Assembly (NCBI GenBank): GCA_910586965.1
Contig: CAJUMF010000001.1
Location: 147,581 to 211,580, forward strand
Reading direction: 5' to 3'
Source: an uncultured Dorea sp.
Lineage (GTDB): Bacteria > Bacillota > Clostridia > Lachnospirales > Lachnospiraceae
Length of the DNA: 64,000 bases
A program made the position numbers and the translations under genes. The notes beneath the pieces were generated by a model that made no database searches, had not been told where the DNA came from, and worked only from the letters and a program-made list of their open reading frames with translations. The first letter of the stretch is position 1; each line of letters begins with the position of its first letter. Shown in pieces: positions 35,887-45,395 of this stretch.

Positions 35887-37749
35887 ATGTTAGAACGGAT
35901 ACAGAAAGAAAATGATATAAAGAAACTGAATCCGGAAGACCTTGGACAACTGGCAGAAGAAATCCGGCGTTTTCTGATTGAAAAGACGAGTAAGAGCGGA
36001 GGGCATCTTGCATCGAATCTTGGTGTCGTAGAGCTGACCATTGCCATGCATCGGATGTTTGAGCTGCCAAAGGATAAGATTATCTGGGATGTAGGACATC
36101 AGTCTTATACCCACAAACTATTGACTGGCCGGAAGGATCAGTTCGATACTTTAAGAAAATATGGCGGGATAAGCGGATTCCCCAAACGCAAAGAAAGCGA
36201 TTGCGATGCTTTTGATACCGGACATAGCTCCACATCTATCTCAGCAGGCCTTGGGTATGTGAGGGCACGGGATCTGCGAGGGGAGGATTACAGCGTCATC
36301 TCCGTGATCGGTGATGGCTCCCTCACCGGCGGGATGGCTTATGAGGCATTGAATAATGCAGCGCAGCTTGAGACGAATTTTATTATCGTGCTGAATGATA
36401 ATCATATGTCTATCTCCGAAAATGTAGGCGGGATGTCAAAATATCTGGCCGGACTTCGAACAGCAGATCTCTATACAGGGTTAAAAAAAGGGGTCACCAG
36501 GACTCTTGAACGTGTTCCGAAAATCGGGGATCAGATGATCGAGCACATACGAAAAACGAAAAACAGTATCAAACAGTTGGTAGTGCCGGGAATGCTCTTT
36601 GAGGATATGGGGATTACTTATCTTGGCCCGATCCCCGGGCATGACATAGGAGCACTTTATAAGGCCTTTGGGGAGGCAAAGAGAATTGACGGACCCGTGT
36701 TGCTGCATGTGATGACCGAAAAGGGGAAGGGGTATGAACCTGCGGAAAATGCACCGGACGTTTTTCACGGAATCGGTCCCTTTGATGTTGAGACGGGCAA
36801 GGTCTTAGGAGAGAAAAAGAAGGACACTTACACGGACGTATTTGGCAAGGTGCTCTGCGACGAAGCCGGGAAGCACAAAAACCTTGTGGCGATAACAGCC
36901 GCTATGGCAGACGGTACCGGCCTTTCAAGATTCCGAAAGCTTTATCCGGAACGATTTTTTGATGTGGGTATCGCGGAGGCACATGGCGTTACTTTTGCCG
37001 CGGGACTTGCTGCGGGCGGAATGAAGCCTGTGTTTGCGGTATATTCCTCTTTTCTTCAAAGAGGATATGATCAGATGATCCATGACGTGGGGCTGCAAAA
37101 TCTTCCGGTTATCTTTGCCGTTGACCGTGCGGGGCTTGTGGGGAGTGACGGGGAGACCCACCAGGGTATTTTTGATCTGTCATACTTAAGCAGTATTCCG
37201 AACATGACCGTCCTGTCTCCAAAGCATAAGTGGGAACTGGCGGACATGCTTCGGTTTGCAGTGTCCTATGACGGGCCGATCGCACTGCGTTATCCGAGAG
37301 GAAGCGCCTTTGACGGTTACCAGCAGTACCGGGAGCCTGTGTATTTTGGAAAGAGTGAGACGATCTTCGAAGAAAAAGATATTGCGATTTTCAGTGTGGG
37401 CCATATGTTTGAAGAAGCGGTAATGGTACGTGAACGGCTGAAAGCAGCAGGCTTTCACTGCTCTCTTGTAAACGCGCGGTTTGTCAAACCATTAGATACC
37501 GAATGTATTCGGACCCTTTCAAAGAATCACAGCCTGATTGCTGTCATAGAAGAGAATGTAGTAAACGGGGCGTGCTCCCAGCGAGTGTTAGAATACGCTG
37601 CGGCAGAAAATCTCCCGGTAAAGATACTTCCATGCGCCCTTCCCGACCAGTACGTGGAGCATGGAAATGTAGATGTCCTGCGTAAAGAAACGGGTCTTGA
37701 TGCCAAGGCACTGACAGATAGAATTATAGAAGCATATGGAGATTTGTAA
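35887..37749 (+). CDS. dxs: 1-deoxy-D-xylulose-5-phosphate synthase
   Basis: A roughly 620-residue thiamine-diphosphate enzyme, the first step of the MEP isoprenoid pathway. GGHLASNLGVVELTIAMH, WDVGHQSYTHKLLTGR, the ThDP-binding GDGSLTGGMAYEALNN and DRAGLVGSDGETHQG are intact. The ATG at 35887 follows AGGAAG; the GTG at 35884 is less likely. It follows ispA by 15 bp and leads into tlyA, the standard order in Clostridia. Confidence 0.97.
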   Translation: MLERIQKENDIKKLNPEDLGQLAEEIRRFLIEKTSKSGGHLASNLGVVELTIAMHRMFELPKDKIIWDVGHQSYTHKLLTGRKDQFDTLRKYGGISGFPKRKESDCDAFDTGHSSTSISAGLGYVRARDLRGEDYSVISVIGDGSLTGGMAYEALNNAAQLETNFIIVLNDNHMSISENVGGMSKYLAGLRTADLYTGLKKGVTRTLERVPKIGDQMIEHIRKTKNSIKQLVVPGMLFEDMGITYLGPIPGHDIGALYKAFGEAKRIDGPVLLHVMTEKGKGYEPAENAPDVFHGIGPFDVETGKVLGEKKKDTYTDVFGKVLCDEAGKHKNLVAITAAMADGTGLSRFRKLYPERFFDVGIAEAHGVTFAAGLAAGGMKPVFAVYSSFLQRGYDQMIHDVGLQNLPVIFAVDRAGLVGSDGETHQGIFDLSYLSSIPNMTVLSPKHKWELADMLRFAVSYDGPIALRYPRGSAFDGYQQYREPVYFGKSETIFEEKDIAIFSVGHMFEEAVMVRERLKAAGFHCSLVNARFVKPLDTECIRTLSKNHSLIAVIEENVVNGACSQRVLEYAAAENLPVKILPCALPDQYVEHGNVDVLRKETGLDAKALTDRIIEAYGDL

Positions 37750-37752
37750 AAG

Positions 37753-38562
37753 ATGAAAGAACGGTTGGACGTGCTGCTCGTAAAAAGGAATCTGGCGGCA
37801 TCCAGGGAAAAAGCAAAAGCGGTGATCATGTCCGGAAATGTCTATGTAGAAGGGCAGAAGGAGGATAAGCCCGGGACTGCTTTTTCGGAAGAAGTGAAGA
37901 TAGAAGTGAGGGGAAGCAGTCTTCCCTATGTAAGCAGAGGCGGTCTGAAGCTTGAGAAAGCGCTTAACAACTTCCAGGTGTCGGTAGAAGGGAAGGTATG
38001 CTCAGATGTAGGTTCCTCCACCGGCGGCTTTACGGACTGTATGCTCCAGAACAAGGCAAAAAAAGTTTTTGCCATCGATGTAGGCAAGGGGCAGCTAGAC
38101 TGGAAGCTCCGGCAGGATGAACGTGTTATTTGCATGGAGAAGACAAATATCCGTTATGTGACACTAAAAGATCTGGGTGAACCAATTGAATTTTCTTCTA
38201 TAGATGTGTCATTTATTTCCCTTACAAAAGTACTCCTTCCTGTTTCTGAGTATTTGACGGCTGAAGGAGAGATTGTCGCTCTTATAAAGCCGCAGTTTGA
38301 AGCAGGCAGGGAAAAGGTTGGAAAAAAGGGTGTTGTACGGGACAAAAGCACGCATGTAGAGGTCATAAAGTCGGTGGCAGAATATGCGCTTTCTATTGGA
38401 TTTGACGTGTTAGAGCTTGATTTTTCTCCGATTCGCGGGCCGGAGGGGAATATCGAATATCTGATACATTTAAAAAAGCGGGCCGGAAGCGGACAGATGA
38501 ACGGAGAAGTTCGGATTGAAGAAACCGTGGAACGGGCATTTGACACATTGACGAAATCATAA
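37753..38562 (+). CDS. tlyA: TlyA family rRNA methyltransferase
   Basis: A 269-residue protein with an N-terminal S4 RNA-binding domain (ERLDVLLVKRNLAASREKAKAVIMSGNVYV-like) and an FtsJ-type SAM methyltransferase domain (SRGGLKLEKAL, then DVGSSTGGFTDCMLQ and AIDVGKGQL). TlyA enzymes 2'-O-methylate rRNA; some members act as hemolysins. The start is 3 bp after the dxs stop. Methylation target is inferred from the family. Confidence 0.92.
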   Translation: MKERLDVLLVKRNLAASREKAKAVIMSGNVYVEGQKEDKPGTAFSEEVKIEVRGSSLPYVSRGGLKLEKALNNFQVSVEGKVCSDVGSSTGGFTDCMLQNKAKKVFAIDVGKGQLDWKLRQDERVICMEKTNIRYVTLKDLGEPIEFSSIDVSFISLTKVLLPVSEYLTAEGEIVALIKPQFEAGREKVGKKGVVRDKSTHVEVIKSVAEYALSIGFDVLELDFSPIRGPEGNIEYLIHLKKRAGSGQMNGEVRIEETVERAFDTLTKS

Positions 38563-38576
38563 AGGAAACAAAAAGA

Positions 38577-39410
38577 ATGGAAAGTTTTTTTATTGTTACA
38601 AATGACGGGAAAGACCCGGATTTCTCTGTGACCGACAGGGTGAAAAGGCTGCTTTTAAAAGCGGGAAAAACCACATATCTCTGCAGGAAAGATGAAGAAA
38701 AGAGAATTGTCAGAGAGACTATCCCCGAAAAGATTGACTGTGTGATCGTCATCGGCGGGGACGGAAGCCTGATCGAGGCAGCCAGAGTGTTCCATGCGCG
38801 GGAGATTCCTATATTGGGCATCAATATGGGCACTCTTGGATATCTTACAGAGGTGGAGGTCAATGATATTGATGAAGCACTGATAAGGCTTATAAAGGGA
38901 GATTATGCGTTAGAGAGCCGTATGATGATCGAAGGTGCTTTTGAAGACGGGAGCAGGGATGTGGCTCTCAATGATATCGTCGTTTCAAGAAAAGGAGTGC
39001 TGCGGGTCTTACATTTTAAACTTTATGTAAATGGAGAACTTCTGAATTCCTACGAAGCGGATGGGATCATCATCTCCACTCCCACAGGATCTACAGCATA
39101 TAATCTCTCAGCCGGAGGGCCTATCGTGGAACCGACAGCATCTATGATCGTCATCACACCGATCTGTTCTCATGCGCTTAACACAAGCAGTATCGTTCTG
39201 TCAGCAGAAGATGAGATTGTTATCGAAATCGGCAGAGGAAGGAATGGAACGGTGGAGGAGGTATTTACTACTTTTGACGGGGCAGACATGGTTTCGCTTA
39301 AGACAGGGGAGCGTGTGATCATCCGCAGGAGCAGTGCAGATACAAAGATCGTCAAGCTGAGTAACATCGGTTTTCTGGAAATATTGCGCAGAAAGATGAA
39401 AGGAAATTAG
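38577..39410 (+). CDS. nadK: NAD kinase
   Basis: A 277-residue ATP-NAD kinase producing NADP. The signature GGDGSLIEAARVF and NMGTLGYLTEVE, then YEADGIIISTPTGSTAYNLSAGGPIV-like blocks are complete. It lies 14 bp after tlyA and 4 bp before argR. Confidence 0.96.
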   Translation: MESFFIVTNDGKDPDFSVTDRVKRLLLKAGKTTYLCRKDEEKRIVRETIPEKIDCVIVIGGDGSLIEAARVFHAREIPILGINMGTLGYLTEVEVNDIDEALIRLIKGDYALESRMMIEGAFEDGSRDVALNDIVVSRKGVLRVLHFKLYVNGELLNSYEADGIIISTPTGSTAYNLSAGGPIVEPTASMIVITPICSHALNTSSIVLSAEDEIVIEIGRGRNGTVEEVFTTFDGADMVSLKTGERVIIRRSSADTKIVKLSNIGFLEILRRKMKGN

Positions 39411-39414
39411 GAAC

Positions 39415-39864
39415 ATGAAAGTAAACAGACATGCGAAAATCCTTGAATTGATCAACAAATACCGAATTGAGACGCAAGAGGAACTTGCCGAGCATCTGAA
39501 CAAGGAAGGTTTTAAGGTAACCCAGGCAACAGTATCAAGAGATATCAGAGATTTAAAACTTACAAAGATTCCTTCGGAGGAAGGCAAACAGCGCTATGCA
39601 CCGCACCAGGCCTCCGATAATGCCATGGGCGAGAAATATATCCGTGTACTTAAGGACGGCTATCTTTCTATGGACATGGCACAAAATATCCTTGTGATCA
39701 AGACTGTGTCGGGAATGGCATCTGCGGTCTGCGCGGCCCTTGATGCTATGAAATGGAATGAGATCGTAGGGAGCATCGCCGGTGATGATACGATCATGTG
39801 TGCGATAAGAAGTGTAGAAGATACCATTGAGGTCATGGATAAAATCAGCAAGATTGTTTCATAG
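39415..39864 (+). CDS. argR: Arginine repressor ArgR
   Basis: A 149-residue arginine-responsive regulator. The N-terminal winged helix-turn-helix (KILELINKYRIETQEELAEHL, TVSRDIRDLKLTK) is followed by the hexamerisation and arginine-binding domain (ALDAMKWNEIVGSIAGDDTIM). In Clostridia it typically sits next to recN, as here. No ARG box was searched for by score. Confidence 0.95.
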   Translation: MKVNRHAKILELINKYRIETQEELAEHLNKEGFKVTQATVSRDIRDLKLTKIPSEEGKQRYAPHQASDNAMGEKYIRVLKDGYLSMDMAQNILVIKTVSGMASAVCAALDAMKWNEIVGSIAGDDTIMCAIRSVEDTIEVMDKISKIVS

Positions 39865-39872
39865 GAGAAAAT

Positions 39873-41552
39873 ATGTTACAAAGTGTACATGTAAAAAATC
39901 TCGCATTGATTGAAGAGATTGAAGTAGATTTTAAAGAAGGACTAAACATTCTGACCGGAGAGACTGGGGCTGGAAAATCAATTATCTTAGGTTCCGTGGG
40001 CCTTGCATTAGGAGGACGGTACACGAAGGATATCATTCGGCGGGGAGCAGATTACGGCTTTGTCGAACTGACTTTTTTTGTGGAAGATGAACGGACCGAA
40101 GAGCGGCTTAAAGCCCTTGATATCTTTCCGGAAGAAGGATTGGTAGTTTTAAGCCGCCGTTTGATGGAAAAGAGGAGTATCAGCCGGATCAACGGCGAGA
40201 CAGTGACGATGGCCCTTCTTAAGGAGGCGGCATCTGTGCTCATCGATATCCATGGGCAGCATGAACATCAGTCTCTTTTGTACAAGAAAAATCATCTGGA
40301 TATTGTAGATGCATTTGCAGGAGATTCTGTGAAGAAGTGCAAGGTGTGCGTAAAAGACGCCTACGAAAGATACCGAAAGTACCGAAAAGAACTTGATGAG
40401 GCACAGATGGATGAGGCGCAGAGAGCAAAGGAACTTTCTTTCCTGCAATTCGAGGTTTCAGAAATTACAGATGCCAATCTTCAAGACGGTGAGGATGAGG
40501 AGCTTGAAAGTCTGTACCGGAGAATGGTGAACGGAAAACGGATCGCAGAAGTGGCCGCACAGGCTTATATCCATACAAGTGAAGGGGATGAAAGTGCCAG
40601 TGAAAGCTTAAGCCGCGCCATTCGTGCCATGTCGGAAATTGCCGGATATGATGATAAAGCAGGCACATTGTGCCGGCAGTTAGAAGAAATTGACGATCTG
40701 CTCAATGATTTCAACCGGGAACTTTCGGATTACAGTAAAAGCTGTGAATTCTCCGAGGAAGAGTTTTATGAGACAGAAAATCGTTTGAATGAGCTGAATC
40801 ATTTAAAGGCAAAGTATGGCAATACTGTGCCGGAAATTCTGGCTTACTGTGAAGAGCAGGAACAAAAGCTCTATAAGCTTACGGACTATGAGAGTTATAT
40901 TGACGGGTTAGAGCAGAAATGCAAAGATGCAGAAAAAGCGCTGGATAAAGATACAAAAAAGCTTACAAAATTGCGGATTGAACAGGCGAAAGAACTTGAA
41001 AAAGCTATAGAAAACGGATTAAAGGACCTCCATTTCCCGGATGTCCGGTTTGAGATCCAGGCAGACCGGCTTGAACAATTTACAGCCAACGGCAGGGATG
41101 ATATTGAATTTCTTATTTCCCTGAATCCGGGACAGCCGGTAAAACCTCTTGCCGATGTCGCTTCCGGCGGAGAACTGTCAAGGATCATGCTGGCGATAAA
41201 AACAGTCATGGCAGACAGAGATGAGATAGAGACGCTTATTTTTGATGAGATTGACGTAGGGATCAGCGGGCGCACCGCCCAGAAGGTTTCAGAAAAAATG
41301 GCGGTGATCGGAAAGCAGCATCAAGTGATCTGCATCACCCATCTGGCCCAGATTGCAGCTATGGCTGATCACCATTATGTCATCGAAAAGACCGTAGGTG
41401 AGACCGATACACGCACAGATATCCGCTCTGTGAGTGAGGACGAGTCTGTAAAAGAACTTGCAAGAATCCTTGGCGGGGCAAAGATCACGGATGCTGTCAT
41501 GCAAAATGCAAAAGAAATGAAAGAACTTGCAAAACAGGTAAAATTAGACTGA
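39873..41552 (+). CDS. recN: DNA repair protein RecN
   Basis: A 559-residue SMC-like ATPase of double-strand break repair. Walker A is LTGETGAGKSIILG near residue 30, followed by a central coiled coil, the ABC signature SGGELSRIMLAIK, and Walker B IFDEIDVGISGRTA. Start ATG at 39873, 8 bp after argR. A strong terminator follows. Confidence 0.96.
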   Translation: MLQSVHVKNLALIEEIEVDFKEGLNILTGETGAGKSIILGSVGLALGGRYTKDIIRRGADYGFVELTFFVEDERTEERLKALDIFPEEGLVVLSRRLMEKRSISRINGETVTMALLKEAASVLIDIHGQHEHQSLLYKKNHLDIVDAFAGDSVKKCKVCVKDAYERYRKYRKELDEAQMDEAQRAKELSFLQFEVSEITDANLQDGEDEELESLYRRMVNGKRIAEVAAQAYIHTSEGDESASESLSRAIRAMSEIAGYDDKAGTLCRQLEEIDDLLNDFNRELSDYSKSCEFSEEEFYETENRLNELNHLKAKYGNTVPEILAYCEEQEQKLYKLTDYESYIDGLEQKCKDAEKALDKDTKKLTKLRIEQAKELEKAIENGLKDLHFPDVRFEIQADRLEQFTANGRDDIEFLISLNPGQPVKPLADVASGGELSRIMLAIKTVMADRDEIETLIFDEIDVGISGRTAQKVSEKMAVIGKQHQVICITHLAQIAAMADHHYVIEKTVGETDTRTDIRSVSEDESVKELARILGGAKITDAVMQNAKEMKELAKQVKLD

Positions 41553-41581
41553 TTGAAAATTGAATTTTTTCACATACTAAG

Positions 41582-41614
41582 GATAGATATCTGACCGGGT
41601 ATCTATCTTTTTTT
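41582..41614 (+). terminator. recN terminator
   Basis: GATAGATA (41582-41589) pairs with TATCTATC (41600-41607) and is followed by seven Ts. It closes the operon begun at the Asp23 gene. Confidence 0.92.
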
Positions 41615-41653
41615 GCGGTTCGGATATTAGTTTTTGTAAAGAGGGGAAGTATT

Positions 41654-42712
41654 ATGCGCAGATATTGGTACAGAAGAATTTTAATTATGATCGTAGTGTT
41701 TTGCATTGCCGTAGGAGGCGGATATTACCTGATCGACAGTAAGAAGCAGATGTTCCGCCAGGAGGTGAGTGCTGACACATCGGATGAGACGATGGTAATC
41801 CCGGGAGGTATGCCTATAGGTATTTACTTAGAGACAAAAGGTGTTATGGTGCTTGGAACGGATGAGATAACCGGAATGGATGGGATGAAGCATGAGCCTT
41901 CCGCACATAAAGTAAAGGCAGGCGATTATATTACAGGAATCAACCACAAAAGCATCAAAGACAAATCAGAACTTATAGAAGCGGTAAAAATGCTTGACAG
42001 CGATGAGGTGATCCTGGATATCCATCGGAAAGACGAGGAGATAGAAGTTAAGACCCAGGCAGTTAAATTTGATGCAGACGAATATAAACTGGGGATATGG
42101 GTGAGGGACAACGCACAGGGACTTGGCACAGTTACATTTTTAGATGCAAAGAGCCGGTTTGGTGCACTTGGGCACGGAATTCACGATATCGATACAAATG
42201 AGCTGTTAAATATCTCCACCGGCACTTTGTACACGACAAGTATCAAAGACATCCAGAAAGGAGAAGGCGGAAGTCCCGGCGGAATGGAAGGGATCATTAT
42301 TTATAATAATTACAATGTGCTTGGCAGTATCACACGAAACAGCGAGGCGGGGATCTTCGGTACGATCGACCGGATCGACGCCCTGTTTTCCGACCAGACA
42401 CCTGTGTATATCGCACGCAAAGAGGACATCAAGGAAGGCCCGGCAACGATCCGATGTGCGGCAGAGGGGAAGGTAAAAGAATACGAGGTGGAAATTACCG
42501 GCGTGGATTTAAACGCTTCTGAAATAAATAAAGGTATCATCCTCAAGGTGACAGATAAAGAGCTTCTTAACGTGACAGGAGGTATCGTGCAGGGCATGAG
42601 CGGCTCTCCAATTTTGCAGGACGGAAAGATCATCGGGGCGGTTACCCATGTTTTTGTAAATAATCCGACAAAAGGGTATGGAATTTTTATTGAAAATATG
42701 TTAGAACAATAA
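41654..42712 (+). CDS. spoIVB: SpoIVB peptidase (stage IV sporulation protein B)
   Basis: A 352-residue forespore-secreted serine peptidase (S55) that triggers pro-sigma-K processing. One N-terminal membrane helix (about 10-26) is followed by a PDZ domain (about 95-135, HKVKAGDYITGINHKSI) and the catalytic domain with GALGHGIHDIDT and GMSGSPILQDG (probable Ser318). AGAGGGGAAG precedes the ATG. It is followed by spo0A, as in B. subtilis. Confidence 0.95.
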   Translation: MRRYWYRRILIMIVVFCIAVGGGYYLIDSKKQMFRQEVSADTSDETMVIPGGMPIGIYLETKGVMVLGTDEITGMDGMKHEPSAHKVKAGDYITGINHKSIKDKSELIEAVKMLDSDEVILDIHRKDEEIEVKTQAVKFDADEYKLGIWVRDNAQGLGTVTFLDAKSRFGALGHGIHDIDTNELLNISTGTLYTTSIKDIQKGEGGSPGGMEGIIIYNNYNVLGSITRNSEAGIFGTIDRIDALFSDQTPVYIARKEDIKEGPATIRCAAEGKVKEYEVEITGVDLNASEINKGIILKVTDKELLNVTGGIVQGMSGSPILQDGKIIGAVTHVFVNNPTKGYGIFIENMLEQ

Positions 42713-42729
42713 GTAAACAGGAATCGACG

Positions 42730-42750
42730 GCTCCTGCAAAGGAGCATTTT
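42730..42750 (+). terminator. spoIVB-spo0A intergenic hairpin
   Basis: GCTCCT (42730-42735) and AGGAGC (42740-42745) form a 6-bp stem with a GCAA loop, followed by ATTTTC. It is a short, modest terminator between spoIVB and the separate spo0A promoter. Confidence 0.5.
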
Positions 42751-42823
42751 CGGAAAAGGTAGAAATATGGAAAATGCAAGGGGAACCGGTCGAAAGAAGA
42801 ATTATTTATCCGACAGCATTTTC

Positions 42824-42853
42824 TTGTCTTGTCATATAACGAACCCTTATAAT
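42824..42853 (+). promoter_or_regulatory. spo0A promoter (sigma-A-like)
   Basis: TTGTCT (42824-42829) and TATAAT (42848-42853) are 18 bp apart. Sigma-H control, known for spo0A in Bacillus, was looked for, but no convincing site was seen. Confidence 0.6.
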
Positions 42854-42898
42854 TGAACATGACACGTTTTTACAATAATGAAAGGGGGATTTCGTAAT

Positions 42899-43693
42899 AT
42901 GAGTGGGATAAGTGTGGCAATTGCCGATGATAATGAAAGAATTTTGGATTTATTAGGCGATGTGATCGGCTCAGACAAGGAACTTAGCCTTGTGGGAAAG
43001 GCAAATAACGGGGAGGATGCCTATGAGCTGATCCGGGACAAACAGCCGGATGTTGTGTTGTTAGATTTGATCATGCCGAAGATGGACGGACTCAGTGTTA
43101 TGGAACAGATCAATCATGACAAGGAGATAAGAAAACATCCGAACTTCATTGTGATCACGGCGATCGGACAAGAAAGAATTACGGAAGATGCATTTAAGAA
43201 GGGGGCTAATTATTATATTTTAAAGCCATTTAATAACGAGATGGTACTTAATCGTGTCAAAAGTGCCAAGAAGTTGTTAAAGAGCGAGATGGGAGGTATG
43301 AAGACAGAACGGATCCAGACGGAGCCGAACAAGGTGTCAGTGAACTTAGAAGCGCGGGTGACGGACATGATCCATGAGATCGGGATCCCGGCCCATATTA
43401 AGGGATATCATTACCTGCGCGATGCCATTATCATGGCAGTGGAGGATATGGATGTGTTGAATGCAATTACAAAGATATTGTATCCGACCATCGCAAAGAA
43501 TCATAAGACGACAGCAAGCAGAGTAGAAAGAGCGATCAGACACGCGATCGAAGTAGCGTGGAGCCGCGGGAAATTAGACACATTAGATGACCTTTTCGGC
43601 TACACGGTGAGCAATGGCAAGGGGAAACCGACCAACTCAGAGTTCGTCGCTTTGATCGCAGATACGATCAGATTAGAATATAAAAACAGATAA
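42899..43693 (+). CDS. spo0A: Sporulation master regulator Spo0A
   Basis: A roughly 264-residue response regulator that commits the cell to sporulation when phosphorylated. The receiver domain has the acidic cluster ADDNE, phospho-acceptor Asp56 in VVLLDLIMPKMDG, and Lys in ILKPFN. The C-terminal DNA-binding domain begins at about 150 (VTDMIHEIGIPAHIKGYHYLRDAI) and has the recognition helix region TTASRVERAIRHAIEVAW. I use ATG 42899, with AAAGGGGG upstream; the longer open frame adds MKGGFRN. Confidence 0.97.
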   Translation: MSGISVAIADDNERILDLLGDVIGSDKELSLVGKANNGEDAYELIRDKQPDVVLLDLIMPKMDGLSVMEQINHDKEIRKHPNFIVITAIGQERITEDAFKKGANYYILKPFNNEMVLNRVKSAKKLLKSEMGGMKTERIQTEPNKVSVNLEARVTDMIHEIGIPAHIKGYHYLRDAIIMAVEDMDVLNAITKILYPTIAKNHKTTASRVERAIRHAIEVAWSRGKLDTLDDLFGYTVSNGKGKPTNSEFVALIADTIRLEYKNR

Positions 43694-43697
43694 GTAC

Positions 43698-43726
43698 TTT
43701 CTTTCTTTGAGAAAATGCGGTATAAT
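43698..43726 (+). promoter_or_regulatory. glgA promoter
   Basis: TATAAT at 43721-43726 with a weak -35 (TTTCTT at 43698-43703) 17 bp upstream. Confidence 0.55.
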
Positions 43727-43768
43727 AGGAGAAGTACATTACATACCGCAAGGATGGGAGGAAGAATC

Positions 43769-45205
43769 ATGAAAAAAATACTTTTTGCAACATCAGAGGC
43801 AGTGCCTTTTATAAAAACAGGCGGATTGGCAGACGTAGCCGGCTCCCTGCCTAAATATTTTAATAAAGAAAAGTATGATGTACGGGTGATGTTACCGAAA
43901 TACATGTGCATGAAAGATATTTGGAAAGAAAAATTACAGTATAAAACACATTTTTACATGGACTTGAATTGGAGAAAACAGTATGTAGGTGTTCTGGAAA
44001 CAGAATATGACGGGATTACTTTTTACTTTATAGATAATGAATATTACTTTAACGGCTTTGCGCCGTATGGTGATATGTATGCGGATATTGAGAAATTTGC
44101 ATTTTTCTCAAAGGCAGTGTTAAGTGCCTTGCCGCTCATTGACTTCAGACCGGATATCATCCACTGCCACGACTGGCAGACCGGATTGGTTCCGATCTAT
44201 CTCGATAATTTCCGTTTCGGCAATGAATATTACCGGGGAATTAAGACAATCATGACAATACATAACCTGAAATTTCAGGGAACCTGGGATACGAAGCGCG
44301 TAAGGGACATCACCGGACTGCCCCAGTATTACTTCGCACCAGACAAATTAGAGGCTTACAAGGATGCGAATTATCTGAAAGGCGGTATCGTATATGCAGA
44401 CAGGGTGACTACCGTAAGCAATACTTATGCGGAGGAGATCAAGATGCCGTTCTACGGAGAGAAGTTAGACGGCCTGATGAATGCCCGCGCGAACTGCCTG
44501 TCTGGTATTGTAAATGGTATAGATTATGAGGATTTTAATCCTGAGACAGATCCTCATATTGTGAGCAACTATTCCGCGAATAACTTCCGGAAGGAGAAGA
44601 TCAAGAACAAGATCGAGCTTCAGAAGGAACTGGGTCTTGAGCAGGACCAGAAAGCGATGATGATCGGTGTCGTATCACGACTGACAGACCAGAAGGGCTT
44701 TGATCTTGTGGCTTATGTGCTCGACGAGCTGTGCCAGGATGCGATCCAGCTTGTGGTGCTGGGAACGGGTGAGGAGCAGTATGAGAATATGTTCCGTCAT
44801 TTTGCCTGGAAATATCCGGGTAAAGTATCCGCCAATATTTATTATTCAGAGCCTATGTCACATAAGATCTACGCAGCGTCCGACGCGTTCCTGATGCCGT
44901 CTCTGTTTGAGCCTTGCGGCTTAAGCCAGCTGATGAGCCTTCGGTACGGCACGGTGCCGATCGTAAGGGAGACAGGAGGCCTTAAGGATACGGTGGAGGC
45001 GTACAACGAGTACGAGAAGACCGGAACAGGCTTTAGCTTTACCAATTACAACGCCCATGAGATGATGGCGACCGTGCGGTACGCAGAGCGCATCTACTAC
45101 GATAAGAAGCGCGACTGGAACAAGATTGTGGAGCGGGGGATGAACAAAGACTTCTCCTGGAAGAGCTCCGCAAAGCAGTACGAAGATTTGTATGAAAGTA
45201 TGTAA
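43769..45205 (+). CDS. glgA: Glycogen synthase (ADP-glucose)
   Basis: A roughly 478-residue GT5 glycosyltransferase elongating alpha-1,4-glucan from ADP-glucose. The N-terminal ADP-glucose loop is KTGGLADVAGSLPK, with HCHDWQTGLVP and TIHNLKFQG; the C-terminal half has GVVSRLTDQKGFDLV and MPSLFEPCGLSQL, with the catalytic Glu of the retaining GT-B fold. The ATG at 43769 follows GGGAGGAAG; the longer frame lies in the leader. No other glg genes are adjacent. Confidence 0.95.
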   Translation: MKKILFATSEAVPFIKTGGLADVAGSLPKYFNKEKYDVRVMLPKYMCMKDIWKEKLQYKTHFYMDLNWRKQYVGVLETEYDGITFYFIDNEYYFNGFAPYGDMYADIEKFAFFSKAVLSALPLIDFRPDIIHCHDWQTGLVPIYLDNFRFGNEYYRGIKTIMTIHNLKFQGTWDTKRVRDITGLPQYYFAPDKLEAYKDANYLKGGIVYADRVTTVSNTYAEEIKMPFYGEKLDGLMNARANCLSGIVNGIDYEDFNPETDPHIVSNYSANNFRKEKIKNKIELQKELGLEQDQKAMMIGVVSRLTDQKGFDLVAYVLDELCQDAIQLVVLGTGEEQYENMFRHFAWKYPGKVSANIYYSEPMSHKIYAASDAFLMPSLFEPCGLSQLMSLRYGTVPIVRETGGLKDTVEAYNEYEKTGTGFSFTNYNAHEMMATVRYAERIYYDKKRDWNKIVERGMNKDFSWKSSAKQYEDLYESM

Positions 45206-45214
45206 AGGCAGACA

Positions 45215-45247
45215 GGGGATGAGCAGAGGATGCTTATCCCCGTTTTT
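45215..45247 (+). terminator. glgA terminator
   Basis: GGGGATGAGCA (45215-45225) pairs with TGCTTATCCCC (45231-45241) with one G-U pair, followed by GTTTTT. Confidence 0.92.
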
Positions 45248-45269
45248 CTGGTTAAAATTCTGTATTTTC

Positions 45270-45298
45270 TTGCATTTTCCCAGGATTTGCTTTATTGT
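45270..45298 (+). promoter_or_regulatory. Possible promoter of the methionine synthase locus
   Basis: TTGCAT (45270-45275) and TATTGT (45293-45298) are 17 bp apart. The leader from here to 45338 is too short for a cobalamin riboswitch, and no SAM-box pattern is seen. Confidence 0.45.
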
Positions 45299-45338
45299 AT
45301 ATAGCATATGCTACAGACGATAAGGAGATGGAAAACCG

Positions 45339-45395
45339 ATGAAGATTAAAGATATTTTAAGCAAGATGATAAAGAGAATGATGCTAAATGGATGA
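45339..45395 (+). CDS. 18-codon Met-containing leader ORF
   Basis: A short frame encoding MKIKDILSKMIKRMMLNG follows AAGGAG (45322-45327) at 11-nt spacing. Its stop (45393-45395) overlaps the first codons of the reactivation-domain gene, which starts at 45388 and lacks a good ribosome-binding site of its own. This arrangement suggests translational coupling. Four of 18 codons are Met (residues 1, 10, 14 and 15). Whether it is translated is unknown. Confidence 0.4.
   Translation: MKIKDILSKMIKRMMLNG

Noticed and set aside
42781..42800. Spo0A box before spo0A
   Set aside because: Only a partial match (GGTCGAA) to TGTCGAA was found.
42713..42823. Sigma-H promoter for spo0A
   Set aside because: No pair of elements with correct spacing was found; the sigma-A-like pair is better.
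45248..45338. Cobalamin or SAM riboswitch before the methionine synthase locus
   Set aside because: The leader is under 100 nt and shows no B12-box or SAM-box pattern.
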